DNA from: Ceriagrion tenellum
Lineage: Eukaryota; Arthropoda; Insecta; Odonata; Coenagrionidae
Length of the DNA stretch: 64,000 bases
Assembly: GCA_963169105.1 (NCBI GenBank)
Contig: OY720636.1
Location: 68,312,123 to 68,376,122, forward strand
Direction of reading: 5' to 3'
The notes beneath the pieces are model-generated. The model searched no databases. It worked only from the letters and a program-made list of their open reading frames with translations, and had not been told where the DNA came from. Shown piece after piece: positions 35,107 to 47,979 of this stretch. Both the position numbers and the translations under genes were made by a program. The first letter of the stretch is position 1; each line of letters opens with the position of its first letter.

Positions 35107-35590
35107 GGAGGTCTCCCCGGTTTTCAATGCGGGTGGCCACCCTGAGTACGGGAAGACCTCACACTTCCCTTCCTCTCGATCGGAACGAAATGGAAATAAA
35201 GGGACGGGGCGAGAGGAGGACTGAAGAGGAATCAAGGCGACATCCACAACCCGTCTCTCCTATATCCCTTCGGAGTGTGAGTGTCACATACATACCAAGG
35301 CACACACACAAGTGTGAGAGTACGAGTGGGTGGAGGGCTTCCATTCCGATCGACACCTACGCGCTGTCGCAACTCCAGTTGCTCCGGATCCCCTCCTTCC
35401 CTTTACCTCCACCCATCCCTTCCCAGCATCCTCCACTCTATTCTCTACTCTCCGCACTAAACCGGACGACACCTTTGCAAGTCACCGCGGTAGTAAAGCA
35501 GGGGCGGGAGGAATCTACCATGGGAATAGATATTAGAGAGAGAAAGAGAGCGTCACACACAGTAACACCTCTTCACTTGCATGTACGCTT
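35107..35590. other. Moderately GC-rich island
   Basis: CpG-containing sequence with several conflicting frames on both strands (35018-35603 +, 35159-35472 -). The segment around CACCTTTGCAAGTCACCGCG (about 35469-35488) reappears near 36530. This points to a local duplication rather than coding. Confidence 0.35.
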
Positions 35591-36479
35591 CTCCTCTAAT
35601 TGATTCAGGTTGTAAAACTATGGTTTGGATCATTCAACTTTTAACGTAGGTTTAAATGAAAGAGAGTAAAAATTCTCTGGATTTTTTCAACCACGGGCCT
35701 CTTAGTTGGCCGGCTTCCTTAGTCGGCTAAGCATCGTATTCTCCGGATTTCTGTACTCGTTGAATGCTTTCCACGGGTAGAAGGAGTTGAGAGAACTTCA
35801 CATTACTATACCTAACGACATCTTTAACGTGACACCATTACGCCAACTAAATTTCGTATGGCTAATACTCTCAGGCCTATATGGCCCTACTAGTAGCATT
35901 TACTACTGCTCTCACCATAACATATAGTGGGATCACTGGTAAGCGTAAGCCTTTTCACCGCGTCAGGGTTGTGGATCATGAGAAGTATGATCAGTCAGGG
36001 TCTGTATGTAAGTATACAACACACATGCAGTTTTTCACTGATTATGGATTTAATTTCCACTACTTACGATGTTATTACATCATTATCAATGCCTATTTAC
36101 GAAACGTTTACATCGAAATTAGCCGGAACAAATATTTTATCAGTGGAAAACAGTTTTGTTCCTGTCATCAGGGCAAAACTTATTTTAAAGCTAAGCATAC
36201 ATATTTATACACGCTATACTCGAATAAGATTTTTATCTAGTATTTAGAAAAAGGCGGAATAAATTTTAAAACTAGGTTTACTTATTTTCTTGTAACATGA
36301 TACCCGAGGTAGACTTTTATGTACTTTCTAAATATCAGCGATGTTTGAAAGATTCTGGGACCAATAGCAATGCACGACACTTGACAAATGGACTCCAAAT
36401 GCGTAGTTCGTTTCTCGACCGTCACTCGCTTTCCATCGCCGTTCATCCTCAGTGATTCGAGAGAATTTCTTCCCCGCGC

Positions 36480-36660
36480 CTTCTTACGTTCGCCTCCGTC
36501 CCATTCTATTCCTCAATGAAGACAGGGCGATACCTTTGCAAGTCACCACGGCACCTAGGCTGCAGCAGCAAGGGGAAAATGTGGAGATAATGGGGAGCGC
36601 GCGGAGGAGGGCGCGGGGAGCCCGAGCAAGAGGGAGTTTATCTACCCCTAGGGGGACTGA
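36480..36660 (+). repeat. Diverged copy of the 35.4 kb segment
   Basis: It shares ACCTTTGCAAGTCACC(A/G)CGG and the purine-rich GGGG-AAA context with 35420-35545, in the same orientation about 1.07 kb away. Confidence 0.4.
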
Positions 36661-36743
36661 TTTACCTTCTTCATAGCAAACAAGTAGGAATTAGAATCCC
36701 GAACTATTATCGCCGCCACGATTCGAGCCTAAGTATGGAAAAC

Positions 36744-36921
36744 AATTATTTTACATTTAAATATCTTTCTCGGGCTTCGCACCGGGTAATGTTTTCATAA
36801 TCCTCGGGATTATAAAAGCATTACCCGGCGGGCGGATTATGAAAACATTACCCGGTGCGAAGCCCGAGAAAGATATTTAAATATAATTCACCGGGAAAAT
36901 CTTAAATGAATTATTTTACAT
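36744..36921. mobile_element. Foldback element: perfect 49-bp arms, flanked by 13-bp direct repeats
   Basis: The arms 36755-36803 and 36834-36882 are exact reverse complements over 49 bases (ATTTAAATATCTTTCTCGGG... and its partner). The 30-base centre contains a further imperfect copy of the GGATTAT-CATTACCCGG part. AATTATTTTACAT occurs at 36744-36756 and again at 36909-36921 in direct orientation, consistent with a target-site duplication. There is no coding capacity. Perfect arms imply a recent origin or gene-conversion-like maintenance. Confidence 0.85.
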
Positions 36922-37159
36922 CTCACGCTAGCCCGCATCACGCAGCAATTTCCGAAAAATGTAAAATATTCCATGTGCATTATATACAAATTTGATTGGA
37001 GCGTGTTAGATTTTTCACTGTGTCCCAGAAAATTATTGATACGGAGTTAATTTTGGGCACAACCAGGTACGATGTTTTTAAGATAATTTGTTTTTACAGT
37101 GTTTTGGTGGTTGGAGCGATATTTGTATGTGGAAAGATTTGTGAGAAAATTTACATACA

Positions 37160-37323
37160 TGTTTAGCATTGTAAATGATAAGTAACTTGGTTATTCCATA
37201 TAGATTTATTATAAAAAGACGACCTAAGTTTCGACGAAGTTTTTTATCATCAGGTGAACCGGGTCATTTTATGATAAATCTATGTGGAAAAACCAAGATA
37301 CTTATCATTTACAATGCTAAGCA
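37160..37323. repeat. Imperfect 57-bp inverted repeat with CTGATGA-GAAAC centre
   Basis: The left arm 37160-37216 pairs with the right arm 37265-37323. Shared sequence includes TTAGCATTGTAAATGATAAG, CTTGGTT, ATAGATTTAT and ATAAAA, with about six mismatches. The centre on the minus strand carries CTGATGA, a short hairpin-capable spacer and GAAAC. The layout resembles the ends of the Penelope-like fragment at 49595-50217 but with no coding part. Confidence 0.8.
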
Positions 37324-37613
37324 TTTCACAATTCCACGAAGTCACGCCCAAGACAGCGGATCACATACATGTACTTACTTACATGCATGCGCTTGGCATA
37401 TATATCGAAATAATTCGACTACAGATGCACAGATTTTCTCCGAAACACAAAATTATACATTTCATACTATTAAAATGGCCGTTAACAAATACATATTCAT
37501 GCAATACAAGTGAACACAAAACAAATATTGTGAATGCTTCCGCGGAGTGGTCTTGAATCATGATGGCTTACGGGATTGCTTCCGCGTTGTGTCATTTGTT
37601 TTCCTACAGTTTC

Positions 37614-37647
37614 GCGAGCGTTCCAGCTCGCGGACTGGAACGCTTGC
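37614..37647. repeat. Short hairpin, 12 of 13 bp paired
   Basis: GCGAGCGTTCCAG (37614-37626) faces CTGGAACGCTTGC (37635-37647) with one mismatch and an 8-base loop. Its GCGTTCCAGC core is also found in the hairpin at 47517-47594. Confidence 0.8.
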
Positions 37648-37649
37648 GC

Positions 37650-40550
37650 AATAAACCCAAGTCGTAAAATTCCTTTAATTAAGTCACGAAGTTTGAAATA
37701 TAGTTCTCGTATCATTTTCGTTTCTACATGCATGGCGATTTCCACCACACGAGCAGATGTACTTGAGCGAAATGTGGTCTGAGAAAATTTATCAAATGAT
37801 TTGAAAAGTTATCAAAATTTGCACTGCATGAGAATAAAACTCAACTAAAAAAAGACGAGGATTTCTCACGTAAATGAATATCGTGGGAAAACTTTCTTCT
37901 AACCATACTTCTTTACGTGTTTCCGTAATTAAAAAAACTAGGGTTCGGAATTTTCAACGTAGCATTCATCGCCCACCAGCTTCTAGAATTAACAAGACAT
38001 TCTGCTCGACGAAGTGAACGACAGAAAAAGCTTTCGCTAAATCAACAAATATTGCCACGAATAAACCTCAAAGAACCAACCGGTATCACTAAAATCTCAC
38101 AGCTGCTCTGTAAGTAAAAAACAAAATTTCCTCCAGGTACGGCTATTTTCTACGAGTAGCGCTCGAACTCTTTCCGTGTAAGTATTCTCATTTACTGTAG
38201 TAATACGGAAAATATCTCGAAAATATAACAATTCCTCTAAAATTTGACTCATAGCCGATTTCGAAAGATTCCCAAGTTGCACATTACCTTGCCACGGTTA
38301 TGATGACAGAAAATGGGTTGAGGACCGCAAGTCGTGGATACATGGGATTATTGATAAACGGGTAGCAGCGATTTCAATAACAGTCTCTGTCACGCTCATA
38401 CGGTTAAAAGTCATTCTGCGCCATCAAGTTAATCCCACACCAACCGCCAACAAACGACAAAATGCCAGAGTCCGAACGGGTTTGTACGCTTTAGAAATCT
38501 CATTGTCGGCCAATAATCTTTTTCAGTCACCGGGCAACAAACCTCGATAAGGCTACCTGGAAGTAAAACGAAAAAAAATCCTTTCTCGGTCCAAAAAGCA
38601 TAATTCGAATTCTTATAGATGGTTGACACTGTCCCCCAGGTACAATGACTGAGATTTTCAATTTTGAAATTTCAAATAAAGTCGGATCTGACAGTACATC
38701 TGGAAGCGCAGTTATCCACATTGAAATGTAGGTCGCTGAATAAAATACTGTCACTACTCGAGGACGAATTTATATTTGATCGGCTCAATTAAAATCTCCT
38801 TCGGTAAGTCGTTCACATGAAATTCATTTCCAGATGGTTATTCTATAAATTCATGAATTTATAATCAATCACGCAATCACATTATAAAGGGTTGTACTTT
38901 TCCTCGGTCACAATCTCACAACTACTGACACAGGTTTGAGTCTGGCATGGAGGTAGGGTTATATACTTGTTTGAAACAGAAACTATAATTTTCCGCTTAG
39001 ATTCATAGTCTGTACTTCTGATTAGTTTCGATATGACATTATGAAAGTTTTTATTGCAAACATAGATTGTGACGCAGCTGATATAAGGAATCAGTTTGGG
39101 AACCCATTGAAAATAGGAGAATTTACGACTGCATTGATATTACGAATAAAGTTTATGATGGAATTTCAGGGTGACATAGACGATTTAATTTTAACACTAA
39201 CACTACATAGGTTAAAATGACAAGATGTGACAAAATAAGAGATATATATTGTCGACCAGGCAGATACAAAGATATTCCTTCCTACCACACATCATTATTT
39301 TTAAGAAAGAAACAGAGGCGGACACTAAAAGAAACTCATTTTCGTAATGACTCTTTCATATTCCGTTATCCATTCAATTCATTCTTCATTCTGAGTATGC
39401 TTATCCCTAATGACTTTTCTATTACTAAGATAACACATAAGTACTTGGAAATAATATTTATTACAATAATTAAATACATGCTTTTAAGACAAGTACATTA
39501 TCTAAAAACCTCATGAAAATCATTCGGCTGAATTGGATATATATTTTTTCGCGTGGCACACATTCAATTTTAAAATGCCATATTTAGACACACAGAGAGG
39601 TTACCCGTTGAAACCTAGGTCAGAGAAAGAAAAAGAAAGTGCTACAAATACTATTTCTGTTTTTTTCTTGCGGAAATTGATCTCTTTTCCAAGATAACTG
39701 GTCACAACAACGTACTGCGGTACACACAAAATTCCTCTCCGTGAGATATCATGTACACACGATAGGGAAATTGGCAAAGAGACCATTCAGTTGAGTGGCC
39801 ATGCCTCGTAAAATGAAACAGCCCGTTTGATTTAAAAATGATAAAAAAAGTTATAAAAATAATAATAATAATAATGGAGCATGTCCGTCTCGGATTCTGG
39901 ACCACCTACGTAGAGTGGGCAACTGGTTCGGGAGATTTCCCTCCGACATCGGGCGGTTGAAACTCGCATTTTGGAACATACGACGCCCCGTCATCTCATA
40001 AAATGGAGGATCGCCAGAGCGTTTTCAATTTAATTTTTTTTTGTTATTATTCATCGTTTCCCTCCCTTCAACCTGTGTTTACATGAACAATGTGGGATGA
40101 ATGTAAAAGTACGTACTCGCTTATTGTATGGCATAAAATTGTTTGTCTTTCAGAAATGTGATATTTCTCCTCTATAAATTCTTGCTTATGGCCGAAATTA
40201 AACTATTTTTGAATGCTCGAGCCAACAAGCTCGTTTTCCAACCGACCAAGACCGATTGCTCTTAAAAAAAAAGAGATTCCATCCCATGGTACCCTATTCA
40301 CTATCTTGGGCTTTCCCGGCAATTTGGCGTGAAATTGAAACTCCGAGGACACCAAAGGATATATGGAGACAGAAAACCGTGTAATAATTTCATTTCTGGT
40401 CTCATTTAAGCGGTGTATTCTTCATACAGCCTCAAATTATAAAAGATACCTTAGTTCGTGACCTGTCTCACGTAAATTATCCGAAAAAGTTAAAATTCAG
40501 GAAATCGTCATACTCTGGCTTTTTCAGTCGTAAGTGTTTTATAATATTAG
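37650..40550. other. Intronic AT-rich sequence, nothing recognised
   Basis: No gene. Frames 38429-38754(-), 39217-39516(+) and 39601-39905(-) lack motifs. A short (AAT)n-type run occurs at 39857-39875. Confidence 0.3.
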
Positions 40551-40555
40551 GCTAC

Positions 40556-40850
40556 ACTAGGGTACTGGCTAACCATACGGGTGGCTAGGGTTCACATACG
40601 TGCAGAGGAGGATGTTTTTCACAGGGTACCCGATCTCTACTTGAGTGTCTTGCGGAGAGCACTTCAAGTACATTACTCTGTCTGTCAGATGAGACGTTAA
40701 ACCGTGGTCCCCTTGGCGCCTTACGTTAAGAGCAGGCTAATGCCGACACCGGGTTTCTATCCACCCTTCCTCCATTACCTGTACCCTATGGTGCAAATGA
40801 CCTTAGCTGTCGTTCGCCTTCCCAAAATTCAATGCAGTCCATTAGGCTAC
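40556..40850 (+). mobile_element. SINE-A, most complete copy
   Basis: In order: GGGTACTGGCTAACCATACG, GGCTAGGGTTCACATACGTG (B-box-like), GCAGAGGAGGATGTTTTTCA, GGTACCCGATCTCTACTTGA, GCACTTCAAGTACATTACTC, TTAAACCGTGGTCCCCTTGG, TTAAGAGCAGGCTAATGCCG and AAATGACCTTAGCTGTCGTT. Only the 5'-most part of the tRNA-like head is missing. This copy is the template that shows how the 19 kb copy was interrupted. Confidence 0.75.
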
Positions 40851-41368
40851 ATGGAGTTAGATATCTCGGGAAAATGATATATGATTGGAGCTAACTGTTT
40901 AAAACATGAAAGCTACACTTGTATGCAATAGGTGGTTCAACATACGACATTATTTACAAAATAGTACCCTTTTATAAAAAGGTCGACAGCGAAGCGTAGG
41001 GATTACATGCACACTATTTTTAAGTTTATCATTGCCCGAAACATTGAATTTTGAGAGGGAAATTGGAATGGAGATTGCCAGAGAATCCAAAAGTAATAAC
41101 TCGGCAAGCATATGCATTCAAAAAGTTTTCTCGGCCTTCCGTCCAGGTGAGTGTGTCCATATTGACCGATGTTTTGATGATCGACTTGGAAATCATCCTC
41201 AGGGCATAGGTGAATAAATAAAACCCTCATAATATGGGATGCACCGTTGGGAGTACTATGTGAATTCGAAATAAAACTGAGGAATAGATGAGGATAAAGT
41301 TGCAGTGATACCCCAGAAACGACCTCAGAACTTTGGCTGACATGAAGTCAACGATCATTCACCTCGCC

Positions 41369-41450
41369 CTAAGGAAGATGCTCGAGTCGAGCACCGAATG
41401 TCGGCCAACATGGACCCACTCACTCGGGCAGAAGCCCGAGACAACTTTGA
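41369..41450 (+). repeat. Third copy of the two-hairpin motif
   Basis: CTAAGGAAGATGCTCGAGTC opens a hairpin (TGCTCGA facing TCGAGCA), followed by CCGAATGTCGGCCAACAT and then CTCGGGC-AGAA-GCCCGAG at 41423-41440, a perfect 7-bp stem with a 4-base loop. The order matches both arms at 20257-20592. Confidence 0.65.
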
Positions 41451-41839
41451 GAAAATTGTACGCCGGGATAGCATCAGGTCCTACTTATACGTATTCACAG
41501 GCAGAAAATTCCGGACCATATAATTAGATGCCAATAATGTAACAATAAAATCACTTGGATAGTTGTAATATTGTGGGAAATCAAGTTAATATTTAAGGAA
41601 CGAGAGTTTGAAACAAGTGCATAAAAACCCGAAGTACAGTGTCACAAATACGAGGTTCTCACACCACCGAATTACTTCAATTCCTCCTACAAAAGAATCC
41701 ATTAAGATTCACGGACACGCCTTTCATACGCCTAGAATTCCAGCTAAATGCTTTTCACGTCAAAAGCCCACTCTGGGGCGCCGGAATCCTACCCTTCCAC
41801 TCCCCCTATTGCCGCCATTGACTAAACTCGGCCCGAGGA

Positions 41840-42420
41840 AACATTAACCAGGTTTTTCACCCGTGCGTCCTCCTCGTCTCCCGGATCCTTTATGTTTTAA
41901 TAGAATGGCTCTCTCTCTCTCTCTCTACCAAAGGATGAATAAAATTCAACTTCCACATGCTGACGGCGGGAGGGACCAAGGGGGAGGGGAGAGAGGGGAA
42001 GGAGAGAAGAGACCCTTTGAAAGAGAGAGGGAAAGGGATGAAGAGGAGACAGCGGGCGATCAGTCACCCCATGTCAACTCGAGGAAAAGACATTCCTCTA
42101 GCTGCCCAACGCTGTACCAAACCCTTCTCTGGCTCTCTTCACTCCTTACTTCTTCTGCCTTCCATCCCGTCCCTTACACAATTTCCCTCTCTCATCTCGT
42201 CTTCTCTGACTCAACCCGAGCCCCCAATCTTTCCACCATTGTCACATGGAGGCCGCCCCACTGTCAACTCCCTCGTCTACGTCCAAATCTCTCCTCCTCT
42301 TCCTCTCCCTTCACGCCCAACCTCCCGGTTTGCCTTCCCTTCCCAACTCTTCCTTCAAGCAGACAAGCCTGCGAGCAGTCTCTTGTCACGGAGCCCCGGG
42401 CACGGTGAGCGGTGAAATTT
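41840..42420. other. Purine/pyrimidine-asymmetric, simple-sequence-rich region
   Basis: A (CT)n run at 41911-41927 is followed by GA-rich then CT-rich sequence. Strand asymmetry keeps several plus-strand frames open at once (41863-42408 and 41957-42415). Their composition is low-complexity and they overlap in different frames, so I do not call a gene. Confidence 0.5.
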
Positions 42421-42637
42421 TTCAACCCGTCTTGATTTATCAAAATGATACTGATTTTTAAATACGTCACGGAGCGTGTTTGCGTTGGCACGATAAAAAG
42501 TAGTCAGTAACGTCCCGCAACCCGACGTGGACGTCAACTTTGGCCGAGACTTCTAATTGCCACGCAAGAGTACGGCGCAGTTTAAGTTCAAATTTCGAAA
42601 TCGGGTACTTCCTGACGGGAGCCGAATGTCATCAATA

Positions 42638-43197
42638 TAAGATAGTTTGAGCCAGATATCATTTCGCCAACGAATAAGCGCATTAGATAGCGTTTCAAGG
42701 AAATGTATCTCATTCTTCAAATATTACATAATATTAGCCCCTTACCGCACTACTTTCCGATATATTTACCAAATAATTACCAGCCAATTTGCAGGGGAAA
42801 TGGTAGCTACTTCTATGGACTTTAGAGAGGCATTGAAAAAATTAGAAATTTCTAAGAAAAAAACCTCATCAAAAAATGAACACTGAATATTTTGTATAAT
42901 TTGTCAATTATTTGTAAAAATAATCCATATTTTCAACGCAGTAGTTATATCAGAATCACAGAAAACCTGTTGAGAAGGAGTTTTAAAAGTACCGCGCGAG
43001 AAAAGCGAGTCAAGTTATAGATTTATACAGTTATTTTTTTGCAAGTATTCTGAGAATTTCAGTCACACAAAAGGATATTATTTTATCATTAAAATTACGA
43101 TAATTACTTAATGCTTCCTACAGTCACTGACATTAAATCTTAAAATTCTAATATGGTCTCCAAAATGACTGGGGAATTATCTCGCCCAGACTACCTC
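42638..43197 (+). mobile_element. MITE family T, copy B
   Basis: Its left edge GATAGTTTGAGCCAGATATC and right edge ATTATCTCGCCCAGACTACC are mutually inverted. Internal words match copy A: TTAGCCCCTTACCGCACTAC, ACCGCGCGAGAAAAGCGAGT and TTAATGCTTCCTACAG. Non-coding. Confidence 0.8.
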
Positions 43198-46100
43198 CAA
43201 TCAAACATTCGCAGCTAATCCACGCCATCAAACTGAGATGCAAAAGAGAGGGTGTTTATATTGAAAATCATGATGAAAATGAGGTATGCTTGGAATTCCA
43301 TATGGAGAAATCCAACAGGTTTCATCAAGACGCCTCCCTTATAGTGACTGGTGACATTTTTACCCGTCTTGATTATTCAAAATGATACTGCATTAAATAT
43401 ATTGAGGAGAGTATTTCCGTGAGCATGTTTAAAAAAAATGTCGCCCCATATCCAAAGTGTATGTCGGGTTGGTTTTGTTAGAATTACCACCTAAAACATC
43501 TCCAAAATTAAAAGTCGAACTTGAGTTTCTGCATTTACACCGAGAAGTCAAGTGTCACTCGTTTAAAGTTAAGCGATCAATGATGATGCACGAATAAAAA
43601 TCCAATATTCAGAGTCATCCTTCGCTTTGTATTTGTATACCTAATCAAACTAGGCTACATTTATATAATTTGTAACTTTATCCATGAAGTTGTAGTGCCA
43701 AAATGCATCACCCAGTGACTTCAATGGTTTTTTAAAATCATGCATCAAAATTCTTAGTTCGATTAGTTTTAGCATTAAGCATAAGTTAATATCATCATGA
43801 ACGTAAGTTATTTTTCTAAATAAGTGGTCTCCAAGGCTCATCAGAGGTGTAAAATAACTATAGCCAGATTTTCACAGAAGTAATACCAATTAAAAGATGC
43901 ACATGCCTCTCGCATTATTTGATATAAGTAATGAATATCTTGGATCTGATGGAAATAAACCAGTTGTTAGATAATTTTCGCATCCCGTACTAGTCAGGCT
44001 AGGCTAAGTAAGTGTAAGGCAAGAATTAAAACCATTTATTCGCTAAAACAAGACCTATTTTTGTGAGGAAAATTGTATGTGAATAGTTGCTATTCCAACC
44101 TTTTAATATTTCCCGTATCTTTTTTGCAATGGATAAATGCACAGTTGCATAAATACAGAATATCCCCGGTGCTTGTTGAGGCCAAACCACCTTATAGCTA
44201 AATGGCGGGTAGTCAATCTGTAAGAGAGATTGTAGATTTTAAATTGAAGAAATAAGTTTTAAATTGAATTTAAAGCAGGAATTAAACTGTGCTAGTTTCT
44301 GCTTGTTCAGTGCATTTAAAGTACATTGAAAATAAATTGTGTATAATTATTTTCTCCAGAGACGTCGCATATAGACGTCGACAGAGACGTCGACATATAG
44401 GGACTCAAGCAGACGTTGGAGGTATAAAGCCCGCCAAAAATAGTATCAATATTTCATCAAGCTGTAAAAAATAAATCAGAAATAAGTTGCTGTTATGGTC
44501 CACGGAAATAATTGTTTCTGTTTATCCCGAAAAGAAGTTAGATTCTTTGTCTGGTATGACACTTTTGGAACACTAATTCACAAGCTAAAATATTTAATTT
44601 TCGAATCCATTGACTTAGCCGTCCCTGCAATTAAACTTGGGATTTAGGCTCTGCAACAGCTAAAGCGATACATAATGTATTGTATAGTGCGAGATCATAA
44701 CCTGAAGATCTAAAGAAGATTTATTTCGAAGACGGAATTCCAACCCTGGAACTAGACAGCTGCGGTGGATTGCAACCGACCCCTCTGAAACAGTCGCCTA
44801 AAATGTATCCATTTTCTGGCCCTGTTCCAAGCAATTTTAAGCACCCTAAGATTGAGATGCTTTGCACCAGTTTTTCCTTTGTCTAGACCTGGAACGTCGT
44901 AGCGCTAGTTTTCTTTATGTGGTGATTTTGTTCTCCAATATTCTATTTTTAAAGTCTAATAACACATTTCGAAAGTGAACGGTATATCAGAGGAATATAA
45001 AAATGAAAACTTCATTTTTTTAAGACGAGCAAAGTATCCTCATAGGTGGACGATACTCTGCACCAACCAACAAAGGCAAAAGGAAATGATTAATTACTTT
45101 GGTTTGTTGGTGATTTACTCTTTAAAAAGTGATGGTGAATCTTATATTTACCAGATGTAATATGGTTACCATGGGTAATAAAAATAAAAGCTTATTTAAA
45201 TACTAGATCAAAATTCCACCGCAGTGATGAAATTATAGATCATCAATTTTTTAAAATCCTTCACAGCTTCAAATTATGACTTCCGATGAGAGAAATTTAG
45301 TGAAGAGTGTAAACTGTTGCTTGCGTATAATGTACTTTACCGCACAACCTGTTGGAATAGTTGCTAACTACAAACTCAAACGCTTCATAATACATCCAAT
45401 AAATGAATCAAATTGTCTCCGAAAGGAGAAAAATAACCCCACTTAACGGTAAACACCCCATCATATGTTAGAGATGAGTGAAAATATGGCATCACATTTA
45501 TTCGCACAGGAAAAAAAAGGCGGAAATCCAAGAAAATCAGACTGCAGACGATCCATTTTGAGTGCAATGCGACGGAGATTGTCAAACCCTCCTTCCCCCG
45601 AAGTGCACTCTGGAAAACTACGTGAGCCGCTTTTTTTTAAGCGACGTGCCCATCAACCGCAGAATCGGTGGTTAGGGGTCGCGACCTCTCCGTCAGCCGC
45701 ATTCGCATTCTCTCTCTCCTCCTCGGGATGAAAATCGGCGGTCACGAGGCAGAGATTAGGTGTACTTGATAGCATTCCTCGAAAGTGGAATGTTTTTTGG
45801 CGAAATACATTTGAAATCCGACGTCCGTCGCTTGAGGAGAGGGGGGTCGGGGAGTGTATTAGGGGGGTGAGGGAGGGTGGGAATGTTGTAGAAGGCGATC
45901 AATGACTCTCGTAAGCAGGAAAGCGTGACCAAAGACCCGACTTTGGACGGTTGTGCTCGGTCATTCCGCGAGCGAAAGGGTTTCAAAAACGCTTCGATTT
46001 TTGGGCCGCGCTGAACTCCTTTTTTTTTTTCTTGAAGGGAGTTTGATGTGATTAGTTGTCTCGACCCTCTCCTTTCGTCTCTTTGTTTCTTTCCCATTAC

Positions 46101-46755
46101 TTTTCTTTTTCAGCACATTGCTTGTGAATGATGCTTCAACGACGGTTTCTTTTTTTTGATAGTATTAGCAATGATGGTATTGTTTCTTTCAAGTATTTTA
46201 CTGGCTGATTGGAAGGTTTTTGGACATAACTTATCCAAATCTGTTTTCCTTCCTATGGATGCCAATATATCCGTCATAAATTCGTCATATCGTCTCTCGC
46301 TTCTTCTTCCATCCAGAACTCCTATCCTCTTCCTTCCTTACCGCGCTTCCCCAGTGTTCTTCCCTTATTAGCCTCTTCAACATTTCCTCTCCCTTCGATA
46401 CGTCCTTCATTCATCTTTCCTGCCTCCTCCAAACCTCCGCTACTACCGTCTTCTTCAATCATATCCAATACCTCCTTGGAGTATATTGGTCGAAAAAAAG
46501 GGGTATGTATATATTCATGTTTGAGCAGATTCGAGGTCTACCCTTATCTTCAAATTAAATCCTTATCAAGTCTCTACATGCCACATCATCTTAAACTCTG
46601 ATGTGGAAAAAAGGTCATTAATAGCCTATGACTTTGTAACGTTATAGAACTCTTTTTATGAATTTGCCTGTTTTTCACTCTGTACATGTAAGATTAAACA
46701 TTAGGCATATTAGTCTGATATTTATAGAAAAATTGCAAAATTTTTAGTCTATATT
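43198..46755. other. Intronic sequence, nothing firmly recognised
   Basis: No gene. A small palindromic cluster of GACGTCG words at 44361-44400 and a GC-richer stretch at 45560-46080 stand out. Frames 45465-45731(+) and 45756-46097(-) have no motifs. Confidence 0.3.
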
Positions 46756-46759
46756 TAAA

Positions 46760-47440
46760 TTAACAGGAGCATTATTTCATCGAGTATATTTACGCACTCA
46801 TTTCTTGTTATCTACTCTGTACAACTTGTCAATCACTCTCAGTGCAGTTACGACCATTGAGTGATATCGATTACGTACCTAAAATTGTGCATAATTACTT
46901 AATTTTTCTTCAATCGTAATAATTTTATGCTACGTTTTTATGCCACTTCATCAAATGTAACAATAGTTTTATGCTCATAAGGAACGGCATTTGCTATAAT
47001 AATTTATTGGCTTGAAAGGAGTAATATCTGACTCACTACGCGGGAGGGTCACACTCCATCTGAAGAGGAAAATGCATAAGACCACTGTGGAATCTGGAGA
47101 AAAAATTATCTCGAGATAAGTATTTTTCAATTAGTATTTATACAAAATCATTTCATGATATTTACACAGTAAAAATTATCACACTCAGTTCAGTAACGAC
47201 AATTAACTGATATATATATTATGACCCTAAAATTCAGAACAAATGTATTTTTTTCAACCGTAATCATTTTTAACTACGTTTTTCTGCCATTTCACCAATA
47301 ATACAAATAATTTGATGCTCTAGGGCACGCTGGTTGTTTTAATATTTTGTTGTATTAATAAAAGATATACCTATCTGAATTTCTTCGTAAGTGGCTTACG
47401 CTCCATCCAAAGTGGAAAATATGCTACGGATTCTTCCATG
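46760..47440. repeat. Diverged tandem duplication, two units of about 300-345 bp
   Basis: 46760-47105 and 47136-47440 share in order: TTTCAT-GA-TATTTAC, CACTC-GT-CAGT-ACGAC, the CCTAAAATT-G block, CAA-CGTAAT, CTACGTTTTT-TGCCA, TTTGATGCTC or similar, and ACGCTCCATC or ACACTCCATC. They are old, at well under 80% identity by eye. Confidence 0.6.
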
Positions 47441-47516
47441 ATTTGACTTACGAACTGGATGTTTTAAGAGAATTGTTCTCCGAGTGATTTTCTGCATTTA
47501 TCAATTTTTAAGGGCA

Positions 47517-47594
47517 ATATTTCGCCAGCGTTCCAGCTGGATATCCATCACTCTAGCAGACCTGAAGATGCCAGCTGGAACACTGGTGAAATAT
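47517..47594. repeat. Hairpin, 24-bp arms with 2 mismatches
   Basis: ATATTTCGCCAGCGTTCCAG at 47517, continuing CTGG, pairs with 47571-47594. The 30-base loop ends with CCTGAAGATG directly before the right arm, giving another CTGAAGA-hairpin-TGAAA arrangement. Confidence 0.85.
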
Positions 47595-47979
47595 ATACCT
47601 TAACAATTTATAAACGCGGAAGCAAACCCGGAAAACCATTCTCTTCATCACAAAGACTCCGCGGAGGCCTTCACGGAAATTGGAAGTTTGATATTCCTCA
47701 CGAAAGCAAATGTATGCACATTAGAGCCGATTCTTGTAACGGGTTAATTTTCTAAAATAGTTTACGAAATTGCTACACTTTTGGCAATGTTACACAAGTA
47801 ATTTCATTACTAACAGGCGTAGCAAGGTTGCCAAATCTACGAATTGTGATTGAGCAAATTTTTGCCGTGGGGCATCGACTTCAATTTAAATAAATAATAA
47901 AAATCTCTCTAAAATCGGATTCCGGCCATAATCTCCAGGATAAGCGCCCTTTGGTTGAGGAGAGAGACAGATAGACCCC

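Noticed and set aside
41863..42415. Overlapping plus-strand ORFs of 150-180 codons
   Set aside because: Low-complexity GA- and CT-rich DNA keeps several frames open at once. There is no domain and no splice context.
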